DNA from: Streptomyces sp. Ag109_O5-10 | GTDB taxonomy: Bacteria > Actinomycetota > Actinomycetes > Streptomycetales > Streptomycetaceae | NCBI RefSeq assembly: GCF_900105755.1 | Contig: NZ_FNTQ01000001.1 | Location: 4,402,001 to 4,466,000, forward strand | Direction: 5' to 3' | DNA length: 64,000 bases | Part shown: positions 8,642-16,338 of the stretch, piece by piece | Layout of the letters: each line of letters begins with the position of its first letter | Position numbering within the stretch: the first letter of the stretch is position 1 | The notes under the pieces: model-generated | Told to the model about the DNA's origin: nothing | Databases searched by the model: none | The model's input: the letters and a program-made list of their open reading frames with translations, nothing else | Translations under genes and position numbers: made by a program

Positions 8642-9343
8642 GTGCCGGGTACGCGGGAGGCGACCATCGGTGCGGTTCTCGGGGACGTGCTGGGTTTCGC
8701 GGCCGCCGTCGCGGTCAGCCCGCTCCCGGTCATCGCGGTGATCCTGATCCTCGCCACACCCCGGGGGCGCCGCAACGGCGTGCTGTTCACCGTCGGCTGG
8801 GTCCTGGGGCTCGCGGTGCTGGGCGCGGTGATGCTGGCGATCGCCTCCCCCGCCGGCGCCTCCGCCCACAAGCACCCGGCCACCTGGGTGGGAGCCCTCA
8901 AGCTCGCCCTGGGCCTGTTCCTCCTGGCCTTCGGCGCCCGGCTGTGGCACCGGCGCCCACGCGATCCCTCGGAGGCGCGGCTGCCGAAGTGGATGAGCGC
9001 CATCGACCGCCTCACCCCGGCCAAGATCTTCGCGCTGGGGGTGGGCCTGGCCGCGCTCAACGCGAAGAACGCCCCGCTGACCATCGCCGCCGGGGCCGCC
9101 ATCGGCTCCGCCGGACTGCCGGTGGGCCAGCAGATCGGGGCCCTGGCGGCCTTCGTGGTGGTCGCCACCCTCGGTCTGCTGGCCCCACTGGGTATTTTCC
9201 TGCTCGGGGGCGAACGCGCCAGGACCACGCTCGGCGACTGGAAGGACTGGGCGGCTCAGCACAACGTCGCCGTGATGGCGGTCCTCTTCTTCGTCCTCGG
9301 GCTGAAGCTGCTCGGAGACGGCGTCTCCGTCCTGACCTCCTGA
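8642..9343 (+). CDS. GAP family membrane protein (Sap-like)
   Basis: 233 aa with six predicted membrane helices and a polar central loop (WHRRPRDPSEARLPKWMSAIDRLTP). The internal repeat of small-residue helices and the PLPVIAVILILATPRGRRNG motif are typical of the GAP/Sap family. Its mycobacterial members assist export of sulfolipids and glycopeptidolipids. The GTG at 8642 is the first plausible start; the real one could be the GTG nearest VLGDVLGFA. No lipid biosynthesis genes are nearby, so the cargo is unknown. Confidence 0.85.
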   Translation: MPGTREATIGAVLGDVLGFAAAVAVSPLPVIAVILILATPRGRRNGVLFTVGWVLGLAVLGAVMLAIASPAGASAHKHPATWVGALKLALGLFLLAFGARLWHRRPRDPSEARLPKWMSAIDRLTPAKIFALGVGLAALNAKNAPLTIAAGAAIGSAGLPVGQQIGALAAFVVVATLGLLAPLGIFLLGGERARTTLGDWKDWAAQHNVAVMAVLFFVLGLKLLGDGVSVLTS

Positions 9344-9371
9344 CCGACCCGGTGGCGGAGCCCGCCAACGG

Positions 9372-9527
9372 TCACCAATAGTGACGTCGACCGGCGACCG
9401 CGTGTCCCGTGGATCCCAAGATCCAGAAGACGGCCCCGACGACGAGCAGGATGATGCCCAGCGTCCACAGGATGGATATGCCCGTGAGGAATCCGACGAT
9501 GAGCAGGATGACACCGAGTGCGATCAT
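9372..9527 (-). CDS. DUF6131 family small membrane protein
   Basis: 51 aa. Two membrane-spanning stretches (MIALGVILLIVGFLTG and ILWTLGIILLVVGAVFWILG) are followed by the signature tail GRRHYW, which identifies DUF6131. The ATG at 9527 is preceded by an AGGAGG ribosome-binding site with ideal spacing, whereas the longer open frame upstream has none. These proteins are widespread in actinobacteria, often near stress genes, and their function is unknown. It converges on the GAP gene with only 28 bp between. Confidence 0.9.
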   Translation of the reverse strand: MIALGVILLIVGFLTGISILWTLGIILLVVGAVFWILGSTGHAVAGRRHYW

Positions 9528-9687
9528 GACCGTACCTCCTAGCGCGTTCCACGACCTCTGTCGGATTTCCGGGTTCCCCGGAGCGGCGCGGTCACACCGC
9601 AGCCGTTCGACCAGGTGACGGGGAAATCGAAAGAGGTGCTGTACGAGTCGGGCCGGGCAGCGTGTCGACCTCGTCGAGGACCGGCTC

Positions 9688-9726
9688 CCCGTCCTCTCCC
9701 CGTCGTCTTCCCGTCCTCTCCCCGTC
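9688..9726. repeat. 17-bp direct repeat upstream of the response regulator
   Basis: Two perfect copies of CCCGTCCTCTCCCCGTC, at 9688-9704 and 9710-9726 (22-bp period), lie in the 9528-9825 interval between the DUF6131 gene and the response regulator. A 22-bp period is two helical turns, as expected for stacked regulator dimers, but the tract is also simple pyrimidine-rich sequence. Confidence 0.5.
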
Positions 9727-9825
9727 CTCCTTGAGCGTGCCGCCGGCCGAGGCGGCACGGTGTTGCCGCCGCGTACAAGGATTTCGATACGCCGGCCATA
9801 GGTGCGGGCCCCTAGCCTCGACGGC

Positions 9826-10512
9826 ATGCGTGTGCTGATCGTCGAGGACGAGCCCTATCTGGCAGAGGCCATCCGTGACGGCCTGCGCCTGGAGGCGATC
9901 GCCGCGGACATCGCGGGGGACGGCGCCACCGCGCTGGAACTGCTGAGCGTCAACAGCTACGACATCGCCGTGCTCGACCGCGACGTCCCCGGACCGTCGG
10001 GAGACGAGATCGCCCGGCGCATCGTCGCCTCCGGCAGCGGGATGCCGATCCTCATGCTCACCGCGGCCGACCGCCTCGACGACAAGGCGTCCGGCTTCGA
10101 ACTCGGCGCCGACGACTACCTCACGAAACCCTTCGCACTCCAGGAACTCGCGCTCCGGCTCCGGGCCCTGGACCGCAGGCGCGCCCACAGCAGGCCCCCC
10201 GTACGGGAGATCGCCGGGCTGCGCCTCGACCCGTTCCGCCGGGAGGTCTACCGGGACGGCCAGTACGTCGCGCTGACCCGCAAGCAGTTCGCCGTGCTCG
10301 AAGTCCTCGTCGGCGCCGAGGGCGGCGTCGTCAGCGCCGAGGAGCTCCTGGAACGCGCCTGGGACGCGAACGCCGACCCGTTCACCAACGCCGTACGCAT
10401 CACCGTCTCGGCCCTGCGCAAGCGCCTCGGCGAGCCCTGGATCATCGCCACCGTCCCCGGCGCCGGGTACCGCATCGACACACAGCCGGGACCCGGACGC
10501 CAGGGAAGGTGA
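9826..10512 (+). CDS. Orphan OmpR-family response regulator
   Basis: 228 aa. The receiver domain (1-120) has the acidic pair near the N-terminus (VEDEP), phospho-acceptor Asp51 in AVLDRDVPG, the Thr/Ser region MLTAADR and the lysine motif YLTKPF. The C-terminal winged-helix domain (about 130-222) includes LTRKQFAVLEVL and PGAGYRI. I start at ATG 9826 because an upstream GTG at 9802 would add only eight non-homologous residues. No histidine kinase is beside it: the next gene converges and encodes a glycosidase. It is therefore an orphan or works with a distant kinase. Confidence 0.9.
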   Translation: MRVLIVEDEPYLAEAIRDGLRLEAIAADIAGDGATALELLSVNSYDIAVLDRDVPGPSGDEIARRIVASGSGMPILMLTAADRLDDKASGFELGADDYLTKPFALQELALRLRALDRRRAHSRPPVREIAGLRLDPFRREVYRDGQYVALTRKQFAVLEVLVGAEGGVVSAEELLERAWDANADPFTNAVRITVSALRKRLGEPWIIATVPGAGYRIDTQPGPGRQGR

Positions 10513-10684
10513 GCGGGGCGGTTCGCGGGGCGGGCGCGCGGACGGTTCACAGCGCGCACGTGCTGACCCTGCCGTCCGCACAGCGCCCCGAAGGGGTGCG
10601 GGCCCGCGGCTCCGCCACGCGGGCGCGACCAGCCGCAACGGCGTCGCGGACGGCAGACGGCACGTGGCGGCGCGTCCGGCGGAG

Positions 10685-12547
10685 CTACCCCTGCCGGACG
10701 GGCCCCGACCGCCGGCTGTCGAGCGCCCGGTCGAGGGTGAGGGCCGAGTCGATGAGGGCGAGGTGGGTGAACGCCTGTGGGAAGTTGCCCAGCTGACGTC
10801 CCGTCGGGTCGATCTCCTCGCTGTACAGGCCCAGATGGTTGGCGTACCCCATCATCTTCTCGAACACCAGCCGCGCCCGGTCGGTCCGGCCCGCCCGCGC
10901 CAGGGCGTCGACGTACATGAACGTGCACAGCGAGAAGGTGCCCTCCGAGCCGCGCAGGCCGTCCGGCGAGGCGTCGGGGTCGTACCGGTAGACCAGGCTG
11001 TCGCTGACCAGTTCGTCCTCCATGGCGTCCAGGGTGGTCGACCACATCGGGTCCCCGGGGGTGAGGAACCCGACCGTCGCCATGCGCAGCAGCGAGGAGT
11101 CCAGGACCTCGCTGCCGTAGTGCTGGACGAAGGCCTGCCGGTCCTCGCTCCAGCCCTTCGCCATGACCTGTTCGTAGACGGCGTCCCGTTCGGCCTTCCA
11201 GCGGTCGGCCGCCGACGGCCACCCCTTCGACTCGGCGAGGCGCAGCGCCCTGTCGAACGCCACCCACGACATCACCCGGCCGTACGTGAAGTCCTGGCGG
11301 CCGCCGCGGGTCTCCCAGATGCCCTCCTCCGCCTGGTCCCAGTGGTCGGCCAGCCAGTCCAGGTCCGTCCGCAGCGAGGTCCAGCCCGCGTGCCCGAGCG
11401 TGAAGCCGTGCCGGTGCGCGAAGTAGATGCTGTCCAGGGCCTCGCCGTAGATGTCCAGCTGGAGCTGGTCGGCGGCGCCGTTGCCGACCCGGACCGGCGC
11501 GGAACCGGCGTAGCCCGCCCAGTGGTCGAGGATCCGTTCGTCCAGGTCGGAGGAGCCGTCGACCCTGTACATGATGTCGAGCGGGCCCGTGGTCCGGTGC
11601 GCGCCCGCCCCCTCCCTGACCCGGTCGCCCAGCCACATGATGAACGCCCTGGCCTCCTCCGTGAAACCCAGTCCCAGCAGGGCGTACACGGAGAAGGAGG
11701 CGTCCCGGATCCAGGTGAAGCGGTAGTCCCAGTTGCGCTCGCCGCCCAGTTGCTCCGGGAGCGCCGCCGTGGGAGCGGCCACCAGCGCGCCGCTCGGGGC
11801 GAAGGTCATGAGCTTCAGCGTGATCGCGGACCGCTCCACCACCTCCCGCCAGCGCCCGGTGTAGGTGGACCGCGCCAGCCAGGTCCGCCAGAACACCGCC
11901 GTCTCGTCGAAGAGCCGCTCGTGTTCGGCCCGCCGGATCTCCCTGGGCGGCCCCTCGGCACCCGTCTCCAGCATCAGTCCGCGCTGCTCACCGGCGGCCA
12001 GGGTGAGCGAGACCCGCAGGTCGGCGTCCTGGCCCGTCATGACGTCCGCGAGCCGCTGGTCCTCGGGCTCCCGGACGGGGTGCACGGTGAGTTCCGTGCC
12101 GTCCTCCGCGGCGAAGACGGCTCCGTGCGGGGTGATGTGCAACTGGTGCTTCATGAGCCCGTAGTCGAACCGCGGGGCGATCTCCACGTCGAAGGTCATG
12201 GTGCCGCGCACACAGCGGACCAGGCGCACCAGCCGGTGCCGGTCCGTGGCCGTCGTACCGGTCACGGGCATGAAGTCGACCACCTCACCGGCGCCCGCCT
12301 CGGTCATGAACCGGGTGACCAGGATCGCCGTGTCGGGCAGGTACAACTGCTTGGTCGAGCAGGTCGGGTGCGCCGGCCGGACCGTGCAGTGGCCGCCCTT
12401 GTCCTTGTCCAGCAGGGCCCCGAACAGACTCGGCGAGTCGAACCGCGGGGAGCAGAACCAGTCGACGGCCCCGTCGGTGGTGACCAGCGCCGCGGTCTGC
12501 AGGTCGCCGATCAGCCCGTGGTTCTCGATCAGCGGGTAATCGTCCAT
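10685..12547 (-). CDS. Glycoside hydrolase family 15 protein (trehalase/glucoamylase-like)
   Basis: 620 aa. The N-terminal domain (about 1-200, starting YPLIENHGLIGDLQTAALV and including GAVDWFCSPRFDSPS) is the beta domain found in bacterial GH15 enzymes. The (alpha/alpha)6 barrel follows, with NWDYRFTWIRDASFSVYAL, EEGIWETRGG and SEGTFSLCTFMYVDAL around the catalytic acids. Actinobacterial members of this type include trehalases and glucoamylases, so the substrate is probably an alpha-linked glucan or trehalose. There is no signal peptide, so it is cytoplasmic. It converges on the orphan response regulator. Confidence 0.93.
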   Translation of the reverse strand: MDDYPLIENHGLIGDLQTAALVTTDGAVDWFCSPRFDSPSLFGALLDKDKGGHCTVRPAHPTCSTKQLYLPDTAILVTRFMTEAGAGEVVDFMPVTGTTATDRHRLVRLVRCVRGTMTFDVEIAPRFDYGLMKHQLHITPHGAVFAAEDGTELTVHPVREPEDQRLADVMTGQDADLRVSLTLAAGEQRGLMLETGAEGPPREIRRAEHERLFDETAVFWRTWLARSTYTGRWREVVERSAITLKLMTFAPSGALVAAPTAALPEQLGGERNWDYRFTWIRDASFSVYALLGLGFTEEARAFIMWLGDRVREGAGAHRTTGPLDIMYRVDGSSDLDERILDHWAGYAGSAPVRVGNGAADQLQLDIYGEALDSIYFAHRHGFTLGHAGWTSLRTDLDWLADHWDQAEEGIWETRGGRQDFTYGRVMSWVAFDRALRLAESKGWPSAADRWKAERDAVYEQVMAKGWSEDRQAFVQHYGSEVLDSSLLRMATVGFLTPGDPMWSTTLDAMEDELVSDSLVYRYDPDASPDGLRGSEGTFSLCTFMYVDALARAGRTDRARLVFEKMMGYANHLGLYSEEIDPTGRQLGNFPQAFTHLALIDSALTLDRALDSRRSGPVRQG

Positions 12548-12657
12548 CGGGGCGCCCCTTCCGGTGTGCGAGTCACCCGAACGCCCCCCCGGGTCAGCCT
12601 ATGCCGCGGCCCCCGCTCCGGCTCGTCGGGCGCTGACCTCGAACGTCACCGGCCGGG

Positions 12658-13458
12658 TCAGCGCTGCGCCGGCTGCCAGTACCGGGCGAGGGCCCCTTCG
12701 CGGTACGGGGCCGGGCTGACACTGAGGTCGCCGGAGAAGGGGCGGTCCAGGACGAAGACGAGGAGCAGGCTGAAGCCGACGAGCCCGGCGACCGAGGCGA
12801 CGAAGAGGATCTGGACCCTCAGTTTGCGCATGCCGAACAGGAACGTGAGCGGGACCAGGACCAGTGCGCCCCCGACGGCCAGGGCCTGGAGCAGCGGGGG
12901 AAGTTCCTGGCGGGCCATGGTGATGCGGGCGCGCCGCTGGGAGGCGACGTCGTCGAGATGGCCGACGGTCTGCTCGTAGAAGACCTGCTCCTGCTCGCCT
13001 TTCGGGTCGTACGTCTGCAACACCTGGAAGGCGGCCTGGAGATGGGTCTCCGTGGCCCCGTAGCTGGGGTGTCCCGCGCGCATCCGCGGCCACTGGTCCT
13101 CGACGACCGCGTGGACGTAGCCGCTCATCGCCGAGTCGAGGCGGTCCCGCACCACCGCCGGGAACGCGGCAGCGTCCCGGGTGATGAGCGCCGCGTCGGT
13201 GGCCTCGGCGGCGACGATGGTCTGGGTGTCCTCCAGCTGCGTCCACAGCGTGACGATCACGAACGCGAGGATGATCCCGTAGATGGCGCCGAACATCCCG
13301 AGCGTCACACCGACCATGTCGTTGTGCTCCCCGCCGGCCAGCGACGGATACCTGCGCCGCAGCAGCACACTGCCGGCGACGGCCAGCGCAACGGTGCCGC
13401 CGACGGTCACGACGGCCAACGTGAAGGTGCTGAAATGATTGAGCAGCCAGAGGGACAT
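12658..13458 (-). CDS. DUF4239 membrane protein
   Basis: 266 aa from ATG 13458. Two N-terminal helices (about 10-32 and 55-75, GVTLGMFGAIYGIILAFVIV) and two C-terminal helices flank a long soluble helical region (about 85-195) rich in charged residues. This is the layout of the DUF4239 (bestrophin-like) family, whose function is not established. It lies downstream of the ATPase gene on the same strand with about 130 bp between. Confidence 0.85.
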   Translation of the reverse strand: MSLWLLNHFSTFTLAVVTVGGTVALAVAGSVLLRRRYPSLAGGEHNDMVGVTLGMFGAIYGIILAFVIVTLWTQLEDTQTIVAAEATDAALITRDAAAFPAVVRDRLDSAMSGYVHAVVEDQWPRMRAGHPSYGATETHLQAAFQVLQTYDPKGEQEQVFYEQTVGHLDDVASQRRARITMARQELPPLLQALAVGGALVLVPLTFLFGMRKLRVQILFVASVAGLVGFSLLLVFVLDRPFSGDLSVSPAPYREGALARYWQPAQR

Positions 13459-13586
13459 GGGCCCGGAGTCCAGGGCGGGCACAACACCCCGAAACCGTGG
13501 CTGTGCGGGCAACTGAGCCCACACCGGGAGAGGTTCACACCACCGAGTGAGCGGGCCGGTGCGGTACGGAACCTGCGTGCCCGCGC

Positions 13587-14039
13587 CTAGCGGGCGGTGG
13601 GGTCGCGCAACCGCAGGTGGGCGACGACCAGCTTGCCGGTCTCCTGTTCCAGCGTGATCAGCCCTTCGCACAGCCGGGTGACCAGGTGCAGGCCGTGGCC
13701 GCCGACGCGGGCGGGGTCGCGGGCGGGCAGGACGGGCGGCCGGCGCGAACCGTCGCTCACGGCGATGCGCAGCAGGCCGGCGTCGGGCGACACCTCCAGG
13801 GCCAGACCGCCCGGTCCGGGTGCGTGGCGCACCGCGTTGGTGACCAGCTCACTGACGACGAGCTGGGCGTCCTGGCTCGGCAGGCGGTCCGGATGGTGCC
13901 CGGCCCGGGCCAGCAGGGCGCGTACGGCGACCCGGGCGTCGGCGATCGGGCTGTCCGCGGTGTCCCAGGTGAGGCGGTGTCGCAGGGGCGCCCCGGGTTC
14001 CTGTTCGTCCGAGGCCCGATTCTTCAGCGGGGTGACCAT
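13587..14039 (-). CDS. RsbW-type ATP-binding (anti-sigma regulatory) protein
   Basis: 150 aa single HATPase_c domain. The N-box is ELVTNAVRHAPG, the G1 region is VSDGSRRPP and the G2 box is GGHGLHLV. Streptomyces encodes dozens of these small GHKL ATPases, thought to act as serine kinases or anti-sigma factors in partner-switching networks. No sigma factor or anti-anti-sigma gene is adjacent. Its start is followed upstream by a 450-bp gene-poor stretch. Confidence 0.9.
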   Translation of the reverse strand: MVTPLKNRASDEQEPGAPLRHRLTWDTADSPIADARVAVRALLARAGHHPDRLPSQDAQLVVSELVTNAVRHAPGPGGLALEVSPDAGLLRIAVSDGSRRPPVLPARDPARVGGHGLHLVTRLCEGLITLEQETGKLVVAHLRLRDPTAR

Positions 14040-14468
14040 AGAGCTCTTTCCGTCGGCGTCCTTGTCGTCTCGTCACAGGCGCTCTCGCCGTTCTGCGGAT
14101 TCGCTTACCCGCCGGTTCCGCGTTCATGAGGCGATCCGGCAAAGCGCCGCGATACCGGCACAACCGGTAAGGACCTTCCCGGTTCGATTCCGGGAAGGCC
14201 CGCCACCACCACTGCCTCTTGTGCGACGCGGCCCCGCCGGGGGAGCGCTCAGCGCCATGCCCTGCCCGGCCGACACGCGGATGACCTACGTGGACCACCG
14301 CGACGCCGCCGAGGCGCTCGCCGGCGACCGCGCCCGCAGGCGCGCCGGGACGACCTCGACGAGTGCAGGCGGCGCGCCCTCGACCCGGCACCCCACTACG
14401 CGACCGGATGCTCCCCGACGACGGCGCATGACGCGGCCATGCCGTGAACAGGGTCACAGCCCGAATTC
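14040..14468. other. Gene-poor interval with tRNA-like element
   Basis: No ORF with convincing coding character is present. One plus-strand reading from ATG 14258 (MPCPADTRMTYVDHRDAAEALAG) looks coding for about 27 codons and then continues better in another frame up to a stop near 14451, so it could be a frameshifted remnant. The interval also holds the tRNA-like structure at 14130-14205 and ends in a motif shared with the 16-kb region. Confidence 0.4.
14130..14205 (+). other. Degenerate tRNA-like structure (tRNA pseudogene or att relic)
   Basis: The segment folds on paper like most of a cloverleaf. It has a D-like arm GGCG/CGCC with an 11-nt loop (14130-14148), a 5-bp anticodon-like arm TACCG/CGGTA with loop GCACAAC (14153-14169), and a perfect T arm CCCGG-TTCGATT-CCGGG (14178-14194). 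A 7-nt acceptor-like strand AAGGCCC, a G and an encoded CCA (14203-14205) follow. No matching 5' acceptor strand is visible and U33 is missing, so it is unlikely to be a working tRNA. The T arm is extended to 9 bp by flanking CCTT/AAGG. Confidence 0.35.
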
Positions 14469-14485
14469 GAGGGGGCCCTCATGTT
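14469..14485. promoter_or_regulatory. GAGGGG-N2-CCTCATGTT motif, copy 1 (predicted TetR operator)
   Basis: GAGGGGGCCCTCATGTT lies 11 bp before the TetR start codon. Two near-identical copies occur at 15995-16011 and 16032-16048, upstream of the small secreted peptide gene. The core is palindromic. Three copies within 1.6 kb, one at the regulator's own gene, suggest autoregulation and control of the divergent secreted-peptide promoter. Confidence 0.6.
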
Positions 14486-14496
14486 AGCCTGGAGGC

Positions 14497-15198
14497 ATGA
14501 GCCCGCACGTCCTGCCCGCGCCGAAGGAGCCGGCCAAGCCGCTGCGCCGCGACGCGCAGCGCAACCGGGACGCGATCGTGGCCGCCGCCCGCAAGGCCTT
14601 CGCCGAGCAGGGGCTGGACGCGTCCCTGGAGGGTGTCGCCCGCGAGGCGGGCGTCGCGATCGGGACGGTCTACCGGCACTTCCCCCGCAGGCTCGACCTG
14701 GTCGAGGAGCTCTTCACCGCGAAGTTCACCGATCTGCTGGCCGCGGCCGAGGAGGCCGCGGCCATGGACGACGCCTGGGAAGCGTTCTGCCACTACCTGG
14801 AGCGGCTCTGCGAGCTGCAGGCCTGTGACCGCGCGTTCAACGACCTGGTCTCGGCCCGGCTGCCGGTCCACGCGCTCGGCAGGGGAATGTTCGAGCGCGC
14901 GCAGGAGCGGGGCGCCCAGGTCTTCCACGCCGCCCAGGAGCAGGGCGTCCTCCGCGACGACGTCACCCCGGAGGACCTGGCTTTCGTGATCTGGTCCCAG
15001 GCCGGGATCATCCAGGCCACGCGCGCCGTCGCCCCCAACGCCTGGCGGCGCCACCTGCACCTGATGCTCGACGCGTTCCGCGCCCAGTGCGCCCATGAGC
15101 TGCCGGAGCCGCCGCTGACCCCGCGGCAGGTCGACCAGACCCTCACCACGCTGGAGTGCCCCGAAGCGGAATGCCACGAGTGCCACGAGGAGGCATGA
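14497..15198 (+). CDS. TetR/AcrR family regulator
   Basis: 233 aa. The N-terminal HTH (about 22-68) reads RDAIVAAARKAFAEQGLDASLEGVAREAGVAIGTVYRHFPRR, classical for TetR. The all-helical ligand domain follows, and the tail ends in a cysteine-rich segment (ECPEAECHECHEE) that could bind metal. The ATG at 14497 has GGAGG five bases upstream. The motif GAGGGG-N2-CCTCATGTT overlaps its promoter and recurs near 16.0 kb, suggesting that it regulates the SsgA-like/secreted-peptide genes. The ligand is unknown. Confidence 0.92.
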   Translation: MSPHVLPAPKEPAKPLRRDAQRNRDAIVAAARKAFAEQGLDASLEGVAREAGVAIGTVYRHFPRRLDLVEELFTAKFTDLLAAAEEAAAMDDAWEAFCHYLERLCELQACDRAFNDLVSARLPVHALGRGMFERAQERGAQVFHAAQEQGVLRDDVTPEDLAFVIWSQAGIIQATRAVAPNAWRRHLHLMLDAFRAQCAHELPEPPLTPRQVDQTLTTLECPEAECHECHEEA

Positions 15199-15223
15199 GA
15201 AGGCGCAGCCGCCCCGGGTGAGT

Positions 15224-15643
15224 TCAGTTCCCGGCCAGCAGCTGCGCCAGCTCCGCGTCCAGGTCGAGCCGGGCGGATTCCGCCCCCGGCGGCACCGCGG
15301 ACCACGTCTCGCGGAGGAAGGACTCCACGTCCCGCGCGGGGAACCGGAGCAGGGCCGACCCGGCCGGCGCACGCAGCGCGACGAAGACCACGTCGCGTCC
15401 CGCGTCGGCACTCGGCCACATGCGCACGTCCCCCCGCCCGGTGTGCCCGCGCAGCGCCTCGGCGAGCATGTCGCGGCCGAAGAACCACTCGACCGACCCC
15501 TGGCCCGGGGGGTGGAAGACGGTACGGACCGCGTAGGGGTCGTCCGCCTCGTACCGCAGTGCCGCGCGCATCGGCACCGCCATCTCGGGTGACAGGACGA
15601 ACTCCACGGGGAACTCGCACGTCACGATTCTGACCGCTCTCAC
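15224..15643 (-). CDS. SsgA-like (SALP) sporulation/cell-division protein
   Basis: 139 aa from GTG 15643, preceded by GGGAGTGA. The sequence TCEFPVEFVLSPEMAVPMRAALRYEADDPYAVRTVFH, then VEWFFGRDMLAEALRGHTGRGDVRMWP, is the unmistakable SALP fold of SsgA/SsgB. These proteins are confined to morphologically complex actinomycetes, where they position septa and control cell-wall remodelling. This member is one of the variable SALPs, not SsgB itself. The gene lies 64 bp downstream of the small secreted-peptide gene on the same strand. Confidence 0.9.
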   Translation of the reverse strand: MRAVRIVTCEFPVEFVLSPEMAVPMRAALRYEADDPYAVRTVFHPPGQGSVEWFFGRDMLAEALRGHTGRGDVRMWPSADAGRDVVFVALRAPAGSALLRFPARDVESFLRETWSAVPPGAESARLDLDAELAQLLAGN

Positions 15644-15707
15644 TGTCTCACTCCCGCGTCCCGCCGATGTCGGCCCGGCGAACCGGCCGGGCCGGCCTGT
15701 GGCCGCA

Positions 15708-15908
15708 TCAGCGCTGGTGCAGGTACCAGTCGAGCTGGTCCAGGTACCAGCGGTCGGCACTGACGGTGACGGCGGCAGAAGGCCGCGCGTGCTCCGCGGG
15801 TGCCGAGGTGGTCGCCGCCGACGCCGAGCCGCCGGTTCCGAGAAGGGCTCCACCCGCCACTGCCGTGGCAGCGACGGCGATCGAGACGCGCCTGATCCAC
15901 CTGTTCAT
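15708..15908 (-). CDS. Small secreted peptide precursor (66 aa)
   Basis: A Sec signal peptide (MNRWIRRVSIAVAATAVAGG onward) ends in an A-S-A site at residues 29-31, leaving a mature peptide of about 35 residues. Its front is Ala/Thr/Pro-rich and its end, DRWYLDQLDWYLHQR, is strikingly aromatic and amphipathic. No cysteines are present. No family is recognised. Two copies of the GAGGGG-N2-CCTCATGTT motif lie 87-140 bp upstream, shared with the nearby TetR gene. It probably forms a unit with the SALP gene downstream. Confidence 0.75.
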   Translation of the reverse strand: MNRWIRRVSIAVAATAVAGGALLGTGGSASAATTSAPAEHARPSAAVTVSADRWYLDQLDWYLHQR

Positions 15909-15994
15909 GGTCTTTCCCTTGCCATTTCCTTGTGCTGTGCGGCGCTCCGGAGATTCCGGACGGGCCGCCGGTAGCCGAGCCGCGGGGACATCCG

Positions 15995-16011
15995 GAGGGG
16001 CCCCTCATGTT
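15995..16011. promoter_or_regulatory. GAGGGG-N2-CCTCATGTT motif, copy 2
   Basis: GAGGGGCCCCTCATGTT, whose first twelve bases form a perfect palindrome. It is upstream of the minus-strand secreted-peptide gene and 37 bp from copy 3. It differs by one base from the copy before the TetR gene. Confidence 0.6.
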
Positions 16012-16031
16012 CGACCTCGCCCAGCGTACTT

Positions 16032-16048
16032 GAGGGGTGCCTCATGTT
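16032..16048. promoter_or_regulatory. GAGGGG-N2-CCTCATGTT motif, copy 3
   Basis: GAGGGGTGCCTCATGTT, with flanks extending the dyad to TGAGG/CCTCA. With copy 2 it forms a tandem pair upstream of the secreted-peptide gene. The following 16049-16278 interval shows no credible gene. Confidence 0.6.
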
Positions 16049-16279
16049 TGCGGTGAAGCCCGTCACAGCCCGCCGCAAGCGCCCGATCCGAGGTCAGGGC
16101 GGGTCAGTCCGGGCCCCACGAGAAGGCCGCGTCGCCGGCCGTCGCCACGATCGCGTCCCCGCCCGCGGGCCGGTCATCAGTTGGCCACCACCGCGGCCGC
16201 CGAAGGCGCCGTGCGCACGGACGCGGACCCGCCTCGCACACGGCCTTCCGGCCGCGGCGACCGCCCGTTGACAGAACCG

Positions 16280-16294
16280 GCTAACAGCATTAGC
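16280..16294. promoter_or_regulatory. TetR operator A (predicted), GCTAA-N5-TTAGC
   Basis: GCTAACAGCATTAGC is a dyad with 5-bp arms. With the identical-arm site at 16300 it sits directly in front of the hydrolase-TetR operon, and the outer sequences of the pair (GGCTAACAGC and GCTGTTAGCC) are also exact inverse complements. Regulation by the TetR gene at 17168 is inferred from position. Confidence 0.7.
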
Positions 16295-16299
16295 TTGAG

Positions 16300-16314
16300 G
16301 CTAACGCTGTTAGC
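16300..16314. promoter_or_regulatory. TetR operator B (predicted), GCTAA-N5-TTAGC
   Basis: GCTAACGCTGTTAGC, spaced 20 bp from operator A. It ends 24 bp before the hydrolase start codon, so occupancy should block transcription or early elongation. Confidence 0.7.
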
Positions 16315-16338
16315 CATTCTGGTCTCCTGGAGGACGCA

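Noticed and set aside
14258..14487. ORF beginning MPCPADTRMTYVDHRDAAEALAG
   Set aside because: Coding-like for under 30 codons, then another frame looks better. Without homologues it cannot be told from chance, so it is mentioned only as a possible relic.
16044..16271. 75-codon ORF starting MFAVKPVTARRKRPIRG
   Set aside because: Its start lies inside the putative operator motif and the product is Arg/Pro-rich without recognisable features.
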